A DNA stretch of 64,000 nt from an uncultured bacterium (lineage in GTDB: Bacteria > Bacillota > Clostridia > Lachnospirales > Lachnospiraceae), in NCBI GenBank assembly GCA_947651225.1, contig CANSYK010000012.1, positions 1 to 64,000 on the forward strand, written 5' to 3'. The notes below the pieces were generated by a model. That model saw only the letters and a list, made by a program, of their open reading frames with translations. It had not been told where the DNA came from and searched no databases. The position numbers were made by a program, and so were the translations under genes. This document shows, piece by piece, positions 8,777 through 16,937 of this stretch (positions within the stretch are counted from its first letter, which is position 1; every line of letters begins with the position of its first letter).

Positions 8777-9058
8777 ATGCATCCAGAAGAAATTATGGAG
8801 TTTATTTCTGTATTCACACAGGATAAAAGATATCTGGATGGCATACCATATCTGAAAAATGCGAAAAAAGAAGGAGGTGCAGTGACTATGTGTGCAGTAG
8901 CTGATGCATTAATCTCTGAGGGAATCCAAAAGGGCAGAATTGAGGGCAAACTTGAGGGCAAAATAGAATTATTATATGAAATGAATTATTCTGTTTCAGA
9001 AATTGCAGGCAGATTGAACATTTCTGAGGAACAGGTTAAAAAACTCTTACAGCAGTAA
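8777..9058 (+). pseudogene. C-terminal fragment of an Rpn-family nuclease/transposase
   Basis: Residues after the MITE read HPEEIMEFISVFTQDKRYL, then EGIQKGRIEGKLEGKIELL and a helix-turn-helix-like end (VSEIAGRLNISEEQVKKLL). This is the usual tail of Rpn/PD-(D/E)XK family proteins: a Gly-Lys/Glu repeat followed by a short DNA-binding helix pair. The catalytic N-terminal domain is missing; the frame upstream enters the MITE. The intact Rpn gene at 19110-20018 shows the same tail pattern. The ATG at 8777 has no good ribosome site, so the fragment is probably not translated. Confidence 0.7.
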
Positions 9059-9132
9059 AGGCAAATTATATTCTCCATATGGTTAATCAAATCAAACGCA
9101 TTACATATGTAATAATATTACTTTAGTATATT

Positions 9133-9696
9133 TTAATCTATCATGGAAAGAAATTGTTCATGGATTCTGGTATCTTCTGTCAGCTCTGGATGAAAAGACA
9201 TAGCAAGCTGATTTTTGTACTGTACGGCTACAATATTGCCTTTAACCTCTGCCAGAACAGAAACTTCCTCGTCAGCTTTCTCTATATATGGTGCCCTGAT
9301 AAACTCCATTGGATACTGTCCGATTCCCTTTATCTCTCCCTCATAAAAAAAACTGCCAAGCTGCCTTCCATAGGCATTTCTTTTTACTGTAACCGGAAGT
9401 GTCTGAAAACACCTTCCAGCATCATTAGAAATCTCTTTCGCAAGAAGAATCAGACCAGCGCAGGTAGCAAGTACCGGCATCCCTTCTTCAATCCGCTTCT
9501 GAAGCGATTCAAACATACCCAGCTCCCGCAAAAGCTTTCCCTGTACGGTACTCTCCCCACCGGGAAGCACCAGTCTGTTAAAATCCTTTTTTAGATCCTC
9601 TGCCTTCCGAAGCTCAATTACTTTAGCACCAAGTCCCAAAAGCATCTTCTTATGCTCTTCAAAGGCTCCCTGTACTGCCAACACCGCAACTGTCAT
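9133..9696 (-). CDS. pdxT: Pyridoxal 5'-phosphate synthase glutaminase subunit PdxT
   Basis: The 187-residue class I glutamine amidotransferase supplies ammonia to PdxS for pyridoxal phosphate synthesis. The oxyanion-strand motif GGEST is near residue 48, the nucleophile Cys lies in VLATCAGLILL near 79, and the His-Glu pair in SFHPELTED near 169. Length is normal (about 185-195) and the N-terminus (MTVAVLAVQGAFEEHKKML) is typical. It follows pdxS on the same strand across a 119-base gap that holds two hairpins, so the two genes are probably one transcript with possible differential expression. Confidence 0.96.
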   Translation of the reverse strand: MTVAVLAVQGAFEEHKKMLLGLGAKVIELRKAEDLKKDFNRLVLPGGESTVQGKLLRELGMFESLQKRIEEGMPVLATCAGLILLAKEISNDAGRCFQTLPVTVKRNAYGRQLGSFFYEGEIKGIGQYPMEFIRAPYIEKADEEVSVLAEVKGNIVAVQYKNQLAMSFHPELTEDTRIHEQFLSMID

Positions 9697-9731
9697 TTTA
9701 CCACTTTCTCCTTGTCAATTTTATATCGAAA

Positions 9732-9805
9732 AACGCTGCTTTTGCGTTCTTCCCAAGTTTGAATTTAGTTCCTTTTAGCATGGTTCTTCCATACGTTAGA
9801 AGAAC
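9732..9805. repeat. Two short hairpins between pdxS and pdxT
   Basis: AACGC (9732-9736) pairs with GCGTT (9744-9748) around loop TGCTTTT. GTTCTTC (9783-9789) pairs with GAAGAAC (9799-9805). The first resembles the hairpin at 931-948, whose loop is TGCCTTTT, and the motif CATGGTTCTTCCAT also occurs near 1113. They could be mRNA-stabilising or processing sites or members of a dispersed hairpin family. Confidence 0.5.
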
Positions 9806-9815
9806 TTCAAACCTT

Positions 9816-10688
9816 TTATTTCCCACGCTCTGCCATTAAAAGTTCTATTTCATCTTCATTTATGCCAACCATTGCTTCCCCCAAATCAGCAGAAAGATCT
9901 GCAATCAAAGCAGAATCCTGATAATTTGTTACTGCTTTTACAATAGCATCTGCACGTTTTGCCGGATTGCCGGATTTAAAAATTCCAGAACCGACAAACA
10001 CACCTTCTGCACCAAGCTGCATCATCAGTGCCGCATCTGCCGGAGTTGCAACACCACCTGCTGCAAAGTTTACAACAGGAAGCCTGTTATTGTCATGAAC
10101 ATATTTTACCAGCTCATATGGTACACAAAGCTCCTTTGCTTCGTTAAAAAGTTCATCCTCACGCATAGAAGAAATACGTGCAATTGCACTGTTCATCATA
10201 CGCATATGGCGTACCGCCTGCACTACATCACCTGTTCCCGGTTCTCCCTTTGTACGGATCATGGATGCTCCTTCATTAATTCTGCGCAATGCTTCTCCCA
10301 AATCTTTCGCCCCACAGACAAACGGCACTTTAAATTGTGTCTTATCAATATGATACACATCATCTGCCGGGGAAAGCACTTCACTTTCATCAATATAGTC
10401 AATCTCAATTGCCTCTAAAATCTGTGCCTCTACAAAGTGGCCAATACGGCATTTTGCCATAACAGGAATCGAAACTGCCTCCTGAATCCCACGGATCATC
10501 TTTGGATCACTCATACGCGACACGCCACCTGCTGCACGGATATCGGCTGGAATCCTCTCTAACGCCATAACAGCGCATGCCCCTGCATTCTGGGCAATCT
10601 CTGCCTGCTCAGGTGTCGTAACATCCATAATTACGCCGCCCTTTAACATCTGTGCCAATTCCTTATTTAATTCATATTGTTTACTCAT
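9816..10688 (-). CDS. pdxS: Pyridoxal 5'-phosphate synthase subunit PdxS
   Basis: The 290-residue (beta/alpha)8 synthase condenses ribose 5-phosphate, glyceraldehyde 3-phosphate and ammonia to pyridoxal phosphate, working as a dodecamer with PdxT. The sequence shows the family signatures [15 protein letters not shown] near 18, the catalytic Lys in [10 protein letters not shown] near 80, and the second Lys in [11 protein letters not shown] near 148. The [21 protein letters not shown] phosphate-binding region is near 210. Length is normal. It is transcribed away from pdxR; a TATAAT -10 box at 10796-10801 has only a weak -35, as expected for an activator-dependent promoter. Confidence 0.97.
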   Translation of the reverse strand: MSKQYELNKELAQMLKGGVIMDVTTPEQAEIAQNAGACAVMALERIPADIRAAGGVSRMSDPKMIRGIQEAVSIPVMAKCRIGHFVEAQILEAIEIDYIDESEVLSPADDVYHIDKTQFKVPFVCGAKDLGEALRRINEGASMIRTKGEPGTGDVVQAVRHMRMMNSAIARISSMREDELFNEAKELCVPYELVKYVHDNNRLPVVNFAAGGVATPADAALMMQLGAEGVFVGSGIFKSGNPAKRADAIVKAVTNYQDSALIADLSADLGEAMVGINEDEIELLMAERGK

Positions 10689-10795
10689 TTTTTGCTCCTT
10701 TTCTATTTATTGCTATTGCCATCCAAAGCTCTATCCTATTCTGCTGTAAAATACAGCAAAAACAACTGTTTCTGTTTACAAAACCCATGCATTTT

Positions 10796-10853
10796 ATTAT
10801 AATAGCATTTGACCATATTGAAATAGCCAATTCAAATATAGTCAGTATGGTCA
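10796..10853. promoter_or_regulatory. pdxS promoter and probable PdxR operator
   Basis: On the minus strand a perfect TATAAT (10796-10801) serves pdxS. Its -35 position (10819-10824) reads ATTTCA, a poor match. TGACCATA (10810-10817) and TATGGTCA (10846-10853) form an 8-base inverted pair flanking the region between pdxS and pdxR, covering the -35. MocR-type PdxR regulators bind such divergent regions and activate pdxST while controlling themselves. The operator assignment is inferred from position. Confidence 0.55.
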
Positions 10854-10873
10854 GAAAAGGAGTGAAATTGAAA

Positions 10874-12268
10874 ATGCTTACATATTCTTTTACTGATACA
10901 GGGTCAGATTGTCTCTATATCCATCTATATAAATGCATTAAAAACGATATTTTATCCGGAAAACTGCCTGCCGGAACAAAGCTCCCGTCCAAACGCAGCT
11001 TTGCAAAAAATCTGGGTATAAGTACAATTACAGTCGAAAATGCCTATGCGCAGCTACAATCGGAAGGATATGTCTATTCCCTGCCCAAAAAGGGCTTTTA
11101 TGTCATGGAAATCACAACTCCCTCCGCAACAGCCCCTGCTGTTTCCTCTGACAATTTTCAAATTACCAGGCCCTCTGGCTATCAAATTGACCTTGTCAGC
11201 AACCAGACCAATCCAGATAACTTCCCCTTTTCCATCTGGGCAAAACTAATCCGGGAAACCATTTCCGAAAAAAGTGAAGAACTGATGGCGGCGCCTCCAT
11301 GCGGCGGCATTATGGAACTGCGCTATGCCATCTGCAGCCATTTAAAAGCCTTTCGCAATATGGATATTACACCAGAGCAGGTGATTATCGGTGCTGGAAC
11401 GGAATATTTATATGGGCTTCTGATTCAACTGCTTGGTTTCGACAAAGCATATGCTGTTGAAAATCCGGGATATCAGAAGCTGGCAAAAATCTATGAATGC
11501 CACCAGGTTTGCTACCATGCCATTCCTCTTGACCACTACGGAATGGATATTGACGCTTTAGAAGCCTCCTGTGCTAATATTGCCCATATCACACCTTCCC
11601 ACCATTACCCGACCGGAATCGTTACCTCTATCAGCCGCCGTTATGAATTGCTTGCATGGGCCTCCCGAAAAAAGAACCGCTATATTATTGAGGACGATTA
11701 TGACTCAGAATTCCGTCTTTCCGGGCAGCCAATCCCTACCCTGCAAAGTATTGACCAGTCAGAAAAAGTGATTTATATCAACACCTTTACGAAAAGCCTT
11801 TCCTCGACCGTCCGTTTAAGCTATATGATTCTTCCAAAGCACCTTTTAGAAGAATTTTACCGCCGTTTCCACTTTTATTCCTGTACGGTTTCTAACTTTG
11901 AGCAATATACGCTTGCCCGCTTTTTGTCTGACGGATATTTTGAAAAACATATTAACCGAATGCGCACCCACTATAAAAATGTCCGTGATGCCTTTCTTCA
12001 TGCATTACAAAAAAGCCCGTTCGCCTCCCACATAAAAATCCATGAGGAAGACGCCGGACTTCATTTTTTGATGGACATTGATACCTCTATGACAGACTCT
12101 GAACTTTTGCAAACCGATATCCAGCACAGCATACACCTTGCCTGTCTGTCACAATATTACTTTAAAGCAACACCAGAAATCCCAGAACATACCCTTGTCC
12201 TGAACTACTCCGGCCTGACATTGGAACAGATCCCTGTCGCAATAGATCTATTAAACCGATTGCTTTAG
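10874..12268 (+). CDS. pdxR: MocR-type transcriptional regulator PdxR
   Basis: The 464-residue protein has an N-terminal GntR winged-helix domain (LPAGTKLPSKRSFAKNLGIS...VENAYAQLQSEGYVYS, about 12-75) and a fold-type I aminotransferase domain. The PLP site contains HHYPTG, IIEDDYDSEF and FTKSLSS with the lysine near residue 300. It is divergent from pdxST, the classic arrangement for PdxR, which senses PLP and activates PLP synthesis. AAAAGGAG (10855-10862) is 11 bases before the ATG at 10874 and 5 before an in-frame TTG at 10868, so TTG could be the true start, adding two residues. The upstream frame to 10652 is non-coding. Its 3' end overlaps a chemoreceptor remnant on the other strand. Confidence 0.92.
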   Translation: MLTYSFTDTGSDCLYIHLYKCIKNDILSGKLPAGTKLPSKRSFAKNLGISTITVENAYAQLQSEGYVYSLPKKGFYVMEITTPSATAPAVSSDNFQITRPSGYQIDLVSNQTNPDNFPFSIWAKLIRETISEKSEELMAAPPCGGIMELRYAICSHLKAFRNMDITPEQVIIGAGTEYLYGLLIQLLGFDKAYAVENPGYQKLAKIYECHQVCYHAIPLDHYGMDIDALEASCANIAHITPSHHYPTGIVTSISRRYELLAWASRKKNRYIIEDDYDSEFRLSGQPIPTLQSIDQSEKVIYINTFTKSLSSTVRLSYMILPKHLLEEFYRRFHFYSCTVSNFEQYTLARFLSDGYFEKHINRMRTHYKNVRDAFLHALQKSPFASHIKIHEEDAGLHFLMDIDTSMTDSELLQTDIQHSIHLACLSQYYFKATPEIPEHTLVLNYSGLTLEQIPVAIDLLNRLL

Positions 12269-12346
12269 ATCAATTCGTTCTGCTTCCATCGAAACATTTA
12301 ATGCAAGAAGATTTGTCCGGCTTGAGATGCTTTCGTAAAATTTTAA
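12251..12346 (-). pseudogene. Remnant of a chemoreceptor signalling tip
   Basis: Minus-strand codons from 12331 down to 12254 read SISSRTNLLALNVSMEAERI..., a close match to the hairpin tip of methyl-accepting chemotaxis proteins ([20 protein letters not shown] in the receptor at 41095-42817). It ends in TAA at 12251-12253. There is no start codon and no room for a receptor: cobA ends at 12343 on one side and the pdxR coding region overlaps on the other. The conserved motif makes chance unlikely; the fragment is a fossil of a lost receptor gene. Confidence 0.65.
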
Positions 12347-13470
12347 TATTCAATGCCTTCCCGTGCCCTGATTCCTTTCTCAAATGGATGTCTGACACAC
12401 TTCATTTCTGACACATAGTCAGCCTGCCCCAAGAAAAATGTATCTGGGCTTCTCCCAGTACATACAAGCTCTGCAACCCCCTTCGCCGCTAACACCATTT
12501 CCTGAAGCTTCCTTTCGTCAATCAGTTTCCATTGATATGGATAAGTGATTTCATCCAGAACGATTAAGTCATATTCCCCCTTTCTTATGGCTGTAAAAAT
12601 CATATCCAGCATCTGGTTATGGATATCTGTCTGCTCCCTTTTTTGCTCTGGTGTCATATCATGGTAAAACGGAAACTGCTTTTCACTGCGGAGTACAGTG
12701 ATATTGCCAATTCTTTGCAGTTCCTCTAATTCTCCCGTTCTGCTGCCTTTCATAAACTGCGTAAAAAGGACTCTTTTCCCGGTTCCTGCCGCACGAATTG
12801 CCAGCCCGATTGCCGCTGTTGTCTTTCCCTTTCCATCCCCATAATACAAATGCATCAACTTTTCTGTTTTGTCCTTCCTTTCCTCTTTCAAATCTTTTTG
12901 TCGGAACAGACAGTCCTGATTTCCACAATTTTTACAGATATCACAGGGATATTCTGCCTTCTTTTCCGACACAGGAAGCAAAAAAACCACGCTTTTTCCT
13001 GGCGACAGCACCAACTTTTCATTATACGAAATATCCATCTGACCAAATTCCTGATACAATTTTGGTAAAATTTCTATTGGATAGGTATCCCCTAAAAAAT
13101 CAATCTTTACTGCCCACATTCCGGTTTCTTGCTGCATTATTTTCACAAATTCTTCATATGCCTTTGTAAGCAGTTCTAAAGCGATACATTCTACCATATA
13201 TGCCTCAGACAGACAGTTTCTGGAAAGATAGATTTCCTGCAGGGCATCTGGTCCATCGCCTAATGTCAGAAAAACAACCGCATATCTTTCATAAGAAATA
13301 ACGACTCCTTTTTCTTTCCAGACATAATATGCTTTTGCCCGCAAAAGAGGGACAAGCATACAGCTTAGTGACTGCAAAGAGGCAAAATCCTCTTTCCTGA
13401 AATGATACTTTAACATCATATTTTTGAAATCCTCTGTTTCCAGAGTAACCATCAGATTTTTTTGAATCAT
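12343..13470 (-). CDS. cobA: Corrinoid adenosyltransferase (CobA type) fused to a methionine-synthase-activation-like domain
   Basis: The C-terminal ~170 residues (from about 207) are a CobA/BtuR-type ATP:cob(I)alamin adenosyltransferase: P-loop YYGDGKGKTTAAIG, FTQFMKG, and DLIVLDEITYPYQWKLID. They transfer the adenosyl group of ATP to the cobalt of the corrinoid. Normal CobA is about 170-190 residues; this protein has 375. The extra ~190 N-terminal residues resemble the vitamin B12-dependent methionine synthase activation (SAM-binding) domain found as stand-alone proteins in Clostridia. They end in a Cys cluster, CDICKNCGNQDCLFR. The gene overlaps cbiC by 4 bases (ATGA) and is last in the operon. 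The fusion suggests coupling of corrinoid adenosylation to methionine synthase maintenance; that is inference. Confidence 0.85.
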   Translation of the reverse strand: MIQKNLMVTLETEDFKNMMLKYHFRKEDFASLQSLSCMLVPLLRAKAYYVWKEKGVVISYERYAVVFLTLGDGPDALQEIYLSRNCLSEAYMVECIALELLTKAYEEFVKIMQQETGMWAVKIDFLGDTYPIEILPKLYQEFGQMDISYNEKLVLSPGKSVVFLLPVSEKKAEYPCDICKNCGNQDCLFRQKDLKEERKDKTEKLMHLYYGDGKGKTTAAIGLAIRAAGTGKRVLFTQFMKGSRTGELEELQRIGNITVLRSEKQFPFYHDMTPEQKREQTDIHNQMLDMIFTAIRKGEYDLIVLDEITYPYQWKLIDERKLQEMVLAAKGVAELVCTGRSPDTFFLGQADYVSEMKCVRHPFEKGIRAREGIEY

Positions 13471-14090
13471 TGTTCCCTCATTCCATACAAAAGAGCATTG
13501 CAGATAGCCGCCGCCACATTACTTCCACCCTTCCTGCCCCTTGCTACAATATACGGCTCTTTTGTTTCTAAAATCAGTTCCTTTGCCTCTACTACATTAA
13601 CAAACCCCACTGGAACGCCAATAATTCCTTTGGGAGATATTTTGCCCTCCTGTATTAGTTCATAAAGCTGAACTAATGCTGTAGGTGCATTTCCGACCAC
13701 AAAAATAAGCTCTCTTTTTAGCAATGCGGCTTTTTCCATGCTTGCGGCCGCTCTGGTACTTCCCTTCTCCCTCGCCATAACCGCCACATCCTCATCTGCC
13801 ATAAAGCAATAAACTTCCCCTCCATATTTTGAAAGCTCTTTTTTATTAATTCCTGACTTTGCCATCTGCGTATCAGTCACAATACATGCTCCATTTCTAA
13901 TCGCTTCCTGCATTCTACCAACCGCATTCCTGGAAAAGCATAAATTTTTTACATAGTCAAAATCTGCCGTTGTGTGGATTACCCTCTTAATCACTGGTTC
14001 CTGTTCTTTATCCAGTATAATATCCCCAAGCTCTTTCGTAATCATTTCAAAGCTTTTCTTCTCAATTTCTTCTGGTAATAATTTTCGCAT
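13467..14090 (-). CDS. cbiC: Cobalt-precorrin-8 methylmutase CbiC
   Basis: The 207-residue protein moves the methyl group from C11 to C12 of the corrin ring, giving cobyrinate. The catalytic His is in the family motif RVIHTTADFDY near residue 38, and the RNGACIVTDTQMAKSGI and VGNAPTALVQLYELI segments are typical of CobH/CbiC. Length is normal. It lies between cbiP and cobA, with a 4-base overlap into cobA and an 81-base gap after cbiP. The start ATG at 14090 has an AAGGAA-type site. Confidence 0.95.
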   Translation of the reverse strand: MRKLLPEEIEKKSFEMITKELGDIILDKEQEPVIKRVIHTTADFDYVKNLCFSRNAVGRMQEAIRNGACIVTDTQMAKSGINKKELSKYGGEVYCFMADEDVAVMAREKGSTRAAASMEKAALLKRELIFVVGNAPTALVQLYELIQEGKISPKGIIGVPVGFVNVVEAKELILETKEPYIVARGRKGGSNVAAAICNALLYGMREQ

Positions 14091-14171
14091 ATTTTCCTTC
14101 CTATGTTCCTTAGGACCTTGTCCCTTTCATTATTTACAGTTCTTTATTACAATCTGCGTTACGATTCCTTT

Positions 14172-15677
14172 TTATCCGTGGATTATATGATATATTTTGT
14201 CCATATCCAGGCTATCCCGCAATTCCTTTGCCAGCTTGTCAAACTGCTTTTCTTTATATTCCTGATAGGTCATTTTCTGGCCGCTCTGATAAGAAATCCC
14301 TTTTCTATCACACAATATACGGACAAAGGTACTGCGAAATTCTTCTTCATCAAAAATCCCATGCAGATAGGTTCCAAATACTGATTCCTGATAACAGCCA
14401 TCCTCTTTTTTTTCACTATTTCCATAAGAAACTTTCAGATTGACCAAAGGCTTTGTCCCCTCTTTTAGAATCGTTTGTCCCATATGAATTTCATAGCCAT
14501 CAACCTTTTTTTCAGACAATTCCTCAAAACAGCCTTTCAGACACCCAATCTTTCCCTGTACCCTTGTCCTTGTCTTTTCCTCTTCAAATACAGTAGCCAT
14601 TGGAAGCAGGTTCATCCCACTGATCATACCATAATCTTCTACTCCACAGGCATCCTGTATGCTCTCCCCAAGCATCTGAAACCCTCCACAAATGCCAAAA
14701 ATAACACTTCCCTTCTGATGGCACTTTAAAATTGCTGCTTCCAAGCCAGACTCCCGAAGCCATCTCATATCTTTTATTGTACTTTTCGTCCCTGGAAGAA
14801 GGATTACATCTGGCTCACAAAGCTCTGCCGCCTTTTTGACATACCGCACAGATACATCCGGTTCCAGGGTAAATGCCTGCAAATCAGTAAAGTTTGAAAT
14901 TCGTGGCAAATGAATGACTGCCAGGTCAATTCCAGCTCCCTTGCTTTTACGGTTCAGGCTCTCTGCCAGTGAATCCTCCTCCTCGATATCCACATCCAGA
15001 TAGGGAACCACTCCGACCACCTCTTTTTTGCACCGTTCTTCAAGCATCCAAAGCCCTGTCTCCAATATTTTTTTATCGCCCCGGAATTTGTTAATGACCA
15101 GCCCTTTAATCCGTTCCTGCTCCCTTTTTTCTAAAAGCATTACCGTTCCAATGAGTTGGGCAAAAACGCCTCCTCTGTCAATATCCCCGACTAAAAGAAC
15201 TGGAGCATTTGCAATTTCTGCCATTCCCATATTCACAATGTCATCCTGTTTTAAATTGATCTCTGCTGGACTGCCCGCCCCCTCAATGACAATCAAATCA
15301 TATTCTTCTGCCAGGGATTCATATGCCTTACGAATCACTGGAATATATTCCTTTTTCTTTTTGAAATAATCTATGGCACGCATATTTCCAAGCACTTCCC
15401 CATTGACAATAACCTGAGAACCCATATCTGTAGTTGGTTTTAAAAGAATCGGGTTCATCCGTACATCGGGTTCAATCCTGCAGGCATCTGCCTGAACTGC
15501 CTGCGCTCTCCCCATCTCCAGATGTTGCTTTGTAATAAAAGAATTTAGTGCCATATTCTGCGATTTAAAAGGAGCTGTTTTATACCCATCCTGAAAAAAA
15601 ATCCGGCACAATCCGGCAGCAATCATACTTTTTCCCGCATTGGACATTGTCCCCTGTATCATAATTGACTTTGCCAT
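14172..15677 (-). CDS. cbiP: Cobyric acid synthase CbiP
   Basis: The 501-residue glutamine-dependent amidase forms the four amides at b, d, e and g of adenosylcobyrinate diamide. Its N-terminal ATP-binding domain has the P-loop-like MIQGTMSNAGKSMIAAGLCR and PFKSQNMALNS. The middle has EGAGSPAEINL and DIDRGGVFAQ. The C-terminal amidotransferase domain has the nucleophile Cys in FGICGGFQMLG near 332 and the His in TYLHGIFD near 436. The ATG at 15675-15677 follows AAAGGA by 6 bases and gives the usual MAKSIMIQGTMSNAG start. It is the gene after cobD in the operon. Confidence 0.96.
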   Translation of the reverse strand: MAKSIMIQGTMSNAGKSMIAAGLCRIFFQDGYKTAPFKSQNMALNSFITKQHLEMGRAQAVQADACRIEPDVRMNPILLKPTTDMGSQVIVNGEVLGNMRAIDYFKKKKEYIPVIRKAYESLAEEYDLIVIEGAGSPAEINLKQDDIVNMGMAEIANAPVLLVGDIDRGGVFAQLIGTVMLLEKREQERIKGLVINKFRGDKKILETGLWMLEERCKKEVVGVVPYLDVDIEEEDSLAESLNRKSKGAGIDLAVIHLPRISNFTDLQAFTLEPDVSVRYVKKAAELCEPDVILLPGTKSTIKDMRWLRESGLEAAILKCHQKGSVIFGICGGFQMLGESIQDACGVEDYGMISGMNLLPMATVFEEEKTRTRVQGKIGCLKGCFEELSEKKVDGYEIHMGQTILKEGTKPLVNLKVSYGNSEKKEDGCYQESVFGTYLHGIFDEEEFRSTFVRILCDRKGISYQSGQKMTYQEYKEKQFDKLAKELRDSLDMDKIYHIIHG

Positions 15678-15689
15678 ATCCTGTCCTTT

Positions 15690-15795
15690 CCCAAACTTCA
15701 CATTCCTGCTTTTCCATTTCCCTGCTTATATTTCCCGTCCCCGCTTTTTATTTCCTCACCTACATTTTACGTTCCCATTCCTGTTTTTTATTTCT
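15690..15795. repeat. Degenerate purine-rich repeats between cobD and cbiP
   Basis: On the minus strand the 3' end of cobD and the gap to cbiP contain four imperfect copies of a unit like GGAAATAAAAAGCAGGG, about 15-22 bases apart. The last copies run into the cbiP ribosome site. Two copies code for the basic tail WRNKKQEWERKM of CobD, so slippage may have lengthened the protein. No other function is visible. Confidence 0.35.
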
Positions 15796-16827
15796 CCACT
15801 TACCAATCAGTTCTTCATTTTCCTGATGTGTTTTTATTGCAATTCTGTAATACTCCTTATACAAATTTCTAAAATCTCCACAGCCACGAATCAATATACC
15901 TTCCTCTAATAATTGCTCCTTTAACCCTCCATGCGCACAAAAAAACAGAAAATTTGCAGTAGAAGGATAAATTTTAGAAACAAGTCCATCTGCCAATTCA
16001 GAAATCAGATACTTTCTTTCTTCCAAAATCATTTGAAAAGTCTTTTCCAGATACTCTTTATCCTGCAATGCCGCAATTCCTGCCATCTGCGCCGGTATTG
16101 AAACATTCCATGGCTGTAATACGCTTCGAATTCCCTGTAAAAGTTCTTCATTTGCACTACAGACATATCCAAGCCTGAGTCCTGGCATCCCATATATTTT
16201 GGTAAAAGCACGTAACACAATGATATGAGGATAACGTTCTAAATTTTTCATCATGGTACGCTTTTGTTCTTCTGACTGCCCCAAAAATGGAAGAAAACAT
16301 TCATCCAGACAAAGCCAGGTATTTGTTTCCTCGCATCGTCTGGCGATGCGAAAAAGAAGCTCCTCCTCAACTAAAATGCCAGTCGGATTGTTTGGATTAG
16401 ATAAAAATAAAATTTCTTCTGTTCCGTTTATATCGTCTATTAAATTCTCTGTCACCGCAAAATCCATAGTTTCCTGCAATTTCCAGACCACCGTTTCTGC
16501 TCCCGCCCCTTTTAATGCCTCCTCATATCCCTGAAAGGAAGGGGCTAAGACCAATCCCTTTTTTGGACGCAAAAACTGACAAAGAGCAAATAGTAACTCT
16601 GCTGCGCCATTTCCTGCCACAATCTGTCCCTCCCTGATTCCATAACATTCTGCAAGCGCTCTGCAAAGAGCTCTGCTATGGGTATCTGGATAATGAACGG
16701 CAGAAAGCAGCACTCCCTCTTTTGCCGCCTCTATACTGCCAGAAGGCATTCCCAAAGGATTGATATTCACTGAAAAGTCAAGCTTTGCCGGATACTGGTA
16801 AATATCTCCTCCATGCGTATATTCCAT
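15760..16827 (-). CDS. cobD: L-threonine-O-3-phosphate decarboxylase CobD
   Basis: The 355-residue PLP enzyme makes (R)-1-amino-2-propanol O-2-phosphate, the linker of the nucleotide loop. The start MEYTHGGDIYQY at 16825-16827 follows TGGAGG by 6 bases and is typical, since the family opens HGGN/D. The sequence has NPNNPTGILV near 145, WLCLDECFLPFLG near 175 and the PLP lysine in RAFTKIYGMPGLRLGY near 210. Its neighbour cbiB uses the product. The basic tail WRNKKQEWERKM is coded by repeats. A family C-x-x-x signature is absent, so it is the plain decarboxylase and not a fused regulator. Confidence 0.93.
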   Translation of the reverse strand: MEYTHGGDIYQYPAKLDFSVNINPLGMPSGSIEAAKEGVLLSAVHYPDTHSRALCRALAECYGIREGQIVAGNGAAELLFALCQFLRPKKGLVLAPSFQGYEEALKGAGAETVVWKLQETMDFAVTENLIDDINGTEEILFLSNPNNPTGILVEEELLFRIARRCEETNTWLCLDECFLPFLGQSEEQKRTMMKNLERYPHIIVLRAFTKIYGMPGLRLGYVCSANEELLQGIRSVLQPWNVSIPAQMAGIAALQDKEYLEKTFQMILEERKYLISELADGLVSKIYPSTANFLFFCAHGGLKEQLLEEGILIRGCGDFRNLYKEYYRIAIKTHQENEELIGKWRNKKQEWERKM

Positions 16828-16858
16828 ACAACTCCTCCATTCCTCAAAATTGTCAATC

Positions 16859-16937
16859 TTAGAGCGTGTTTGAAGAGCCAAATACAGCGCAAAGTGGGGA
16901 GTACAGACTGTGAGAATGAATTTTCAAACACGCTCTA
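16859..16937. repeat. Repeat A, complete copy with 15-base inverted ends
   Basis: TAGAGCGTGTTTGAA (16860-16874) pairs perfectly with TTCAAACACGCTCTA (16923-16937). The inside shares the GAGCCAAAT...CAAAGTGGG...AATTTTCAAACAC pattern with copies at 20890-20960 and 59574-59644. It lies between cbiB and cobD, and its end supplies the TAG stop codon of cbiB. The size (79 bases) and terminal repeats fit a tiny MITE. Confidence 0.75.
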
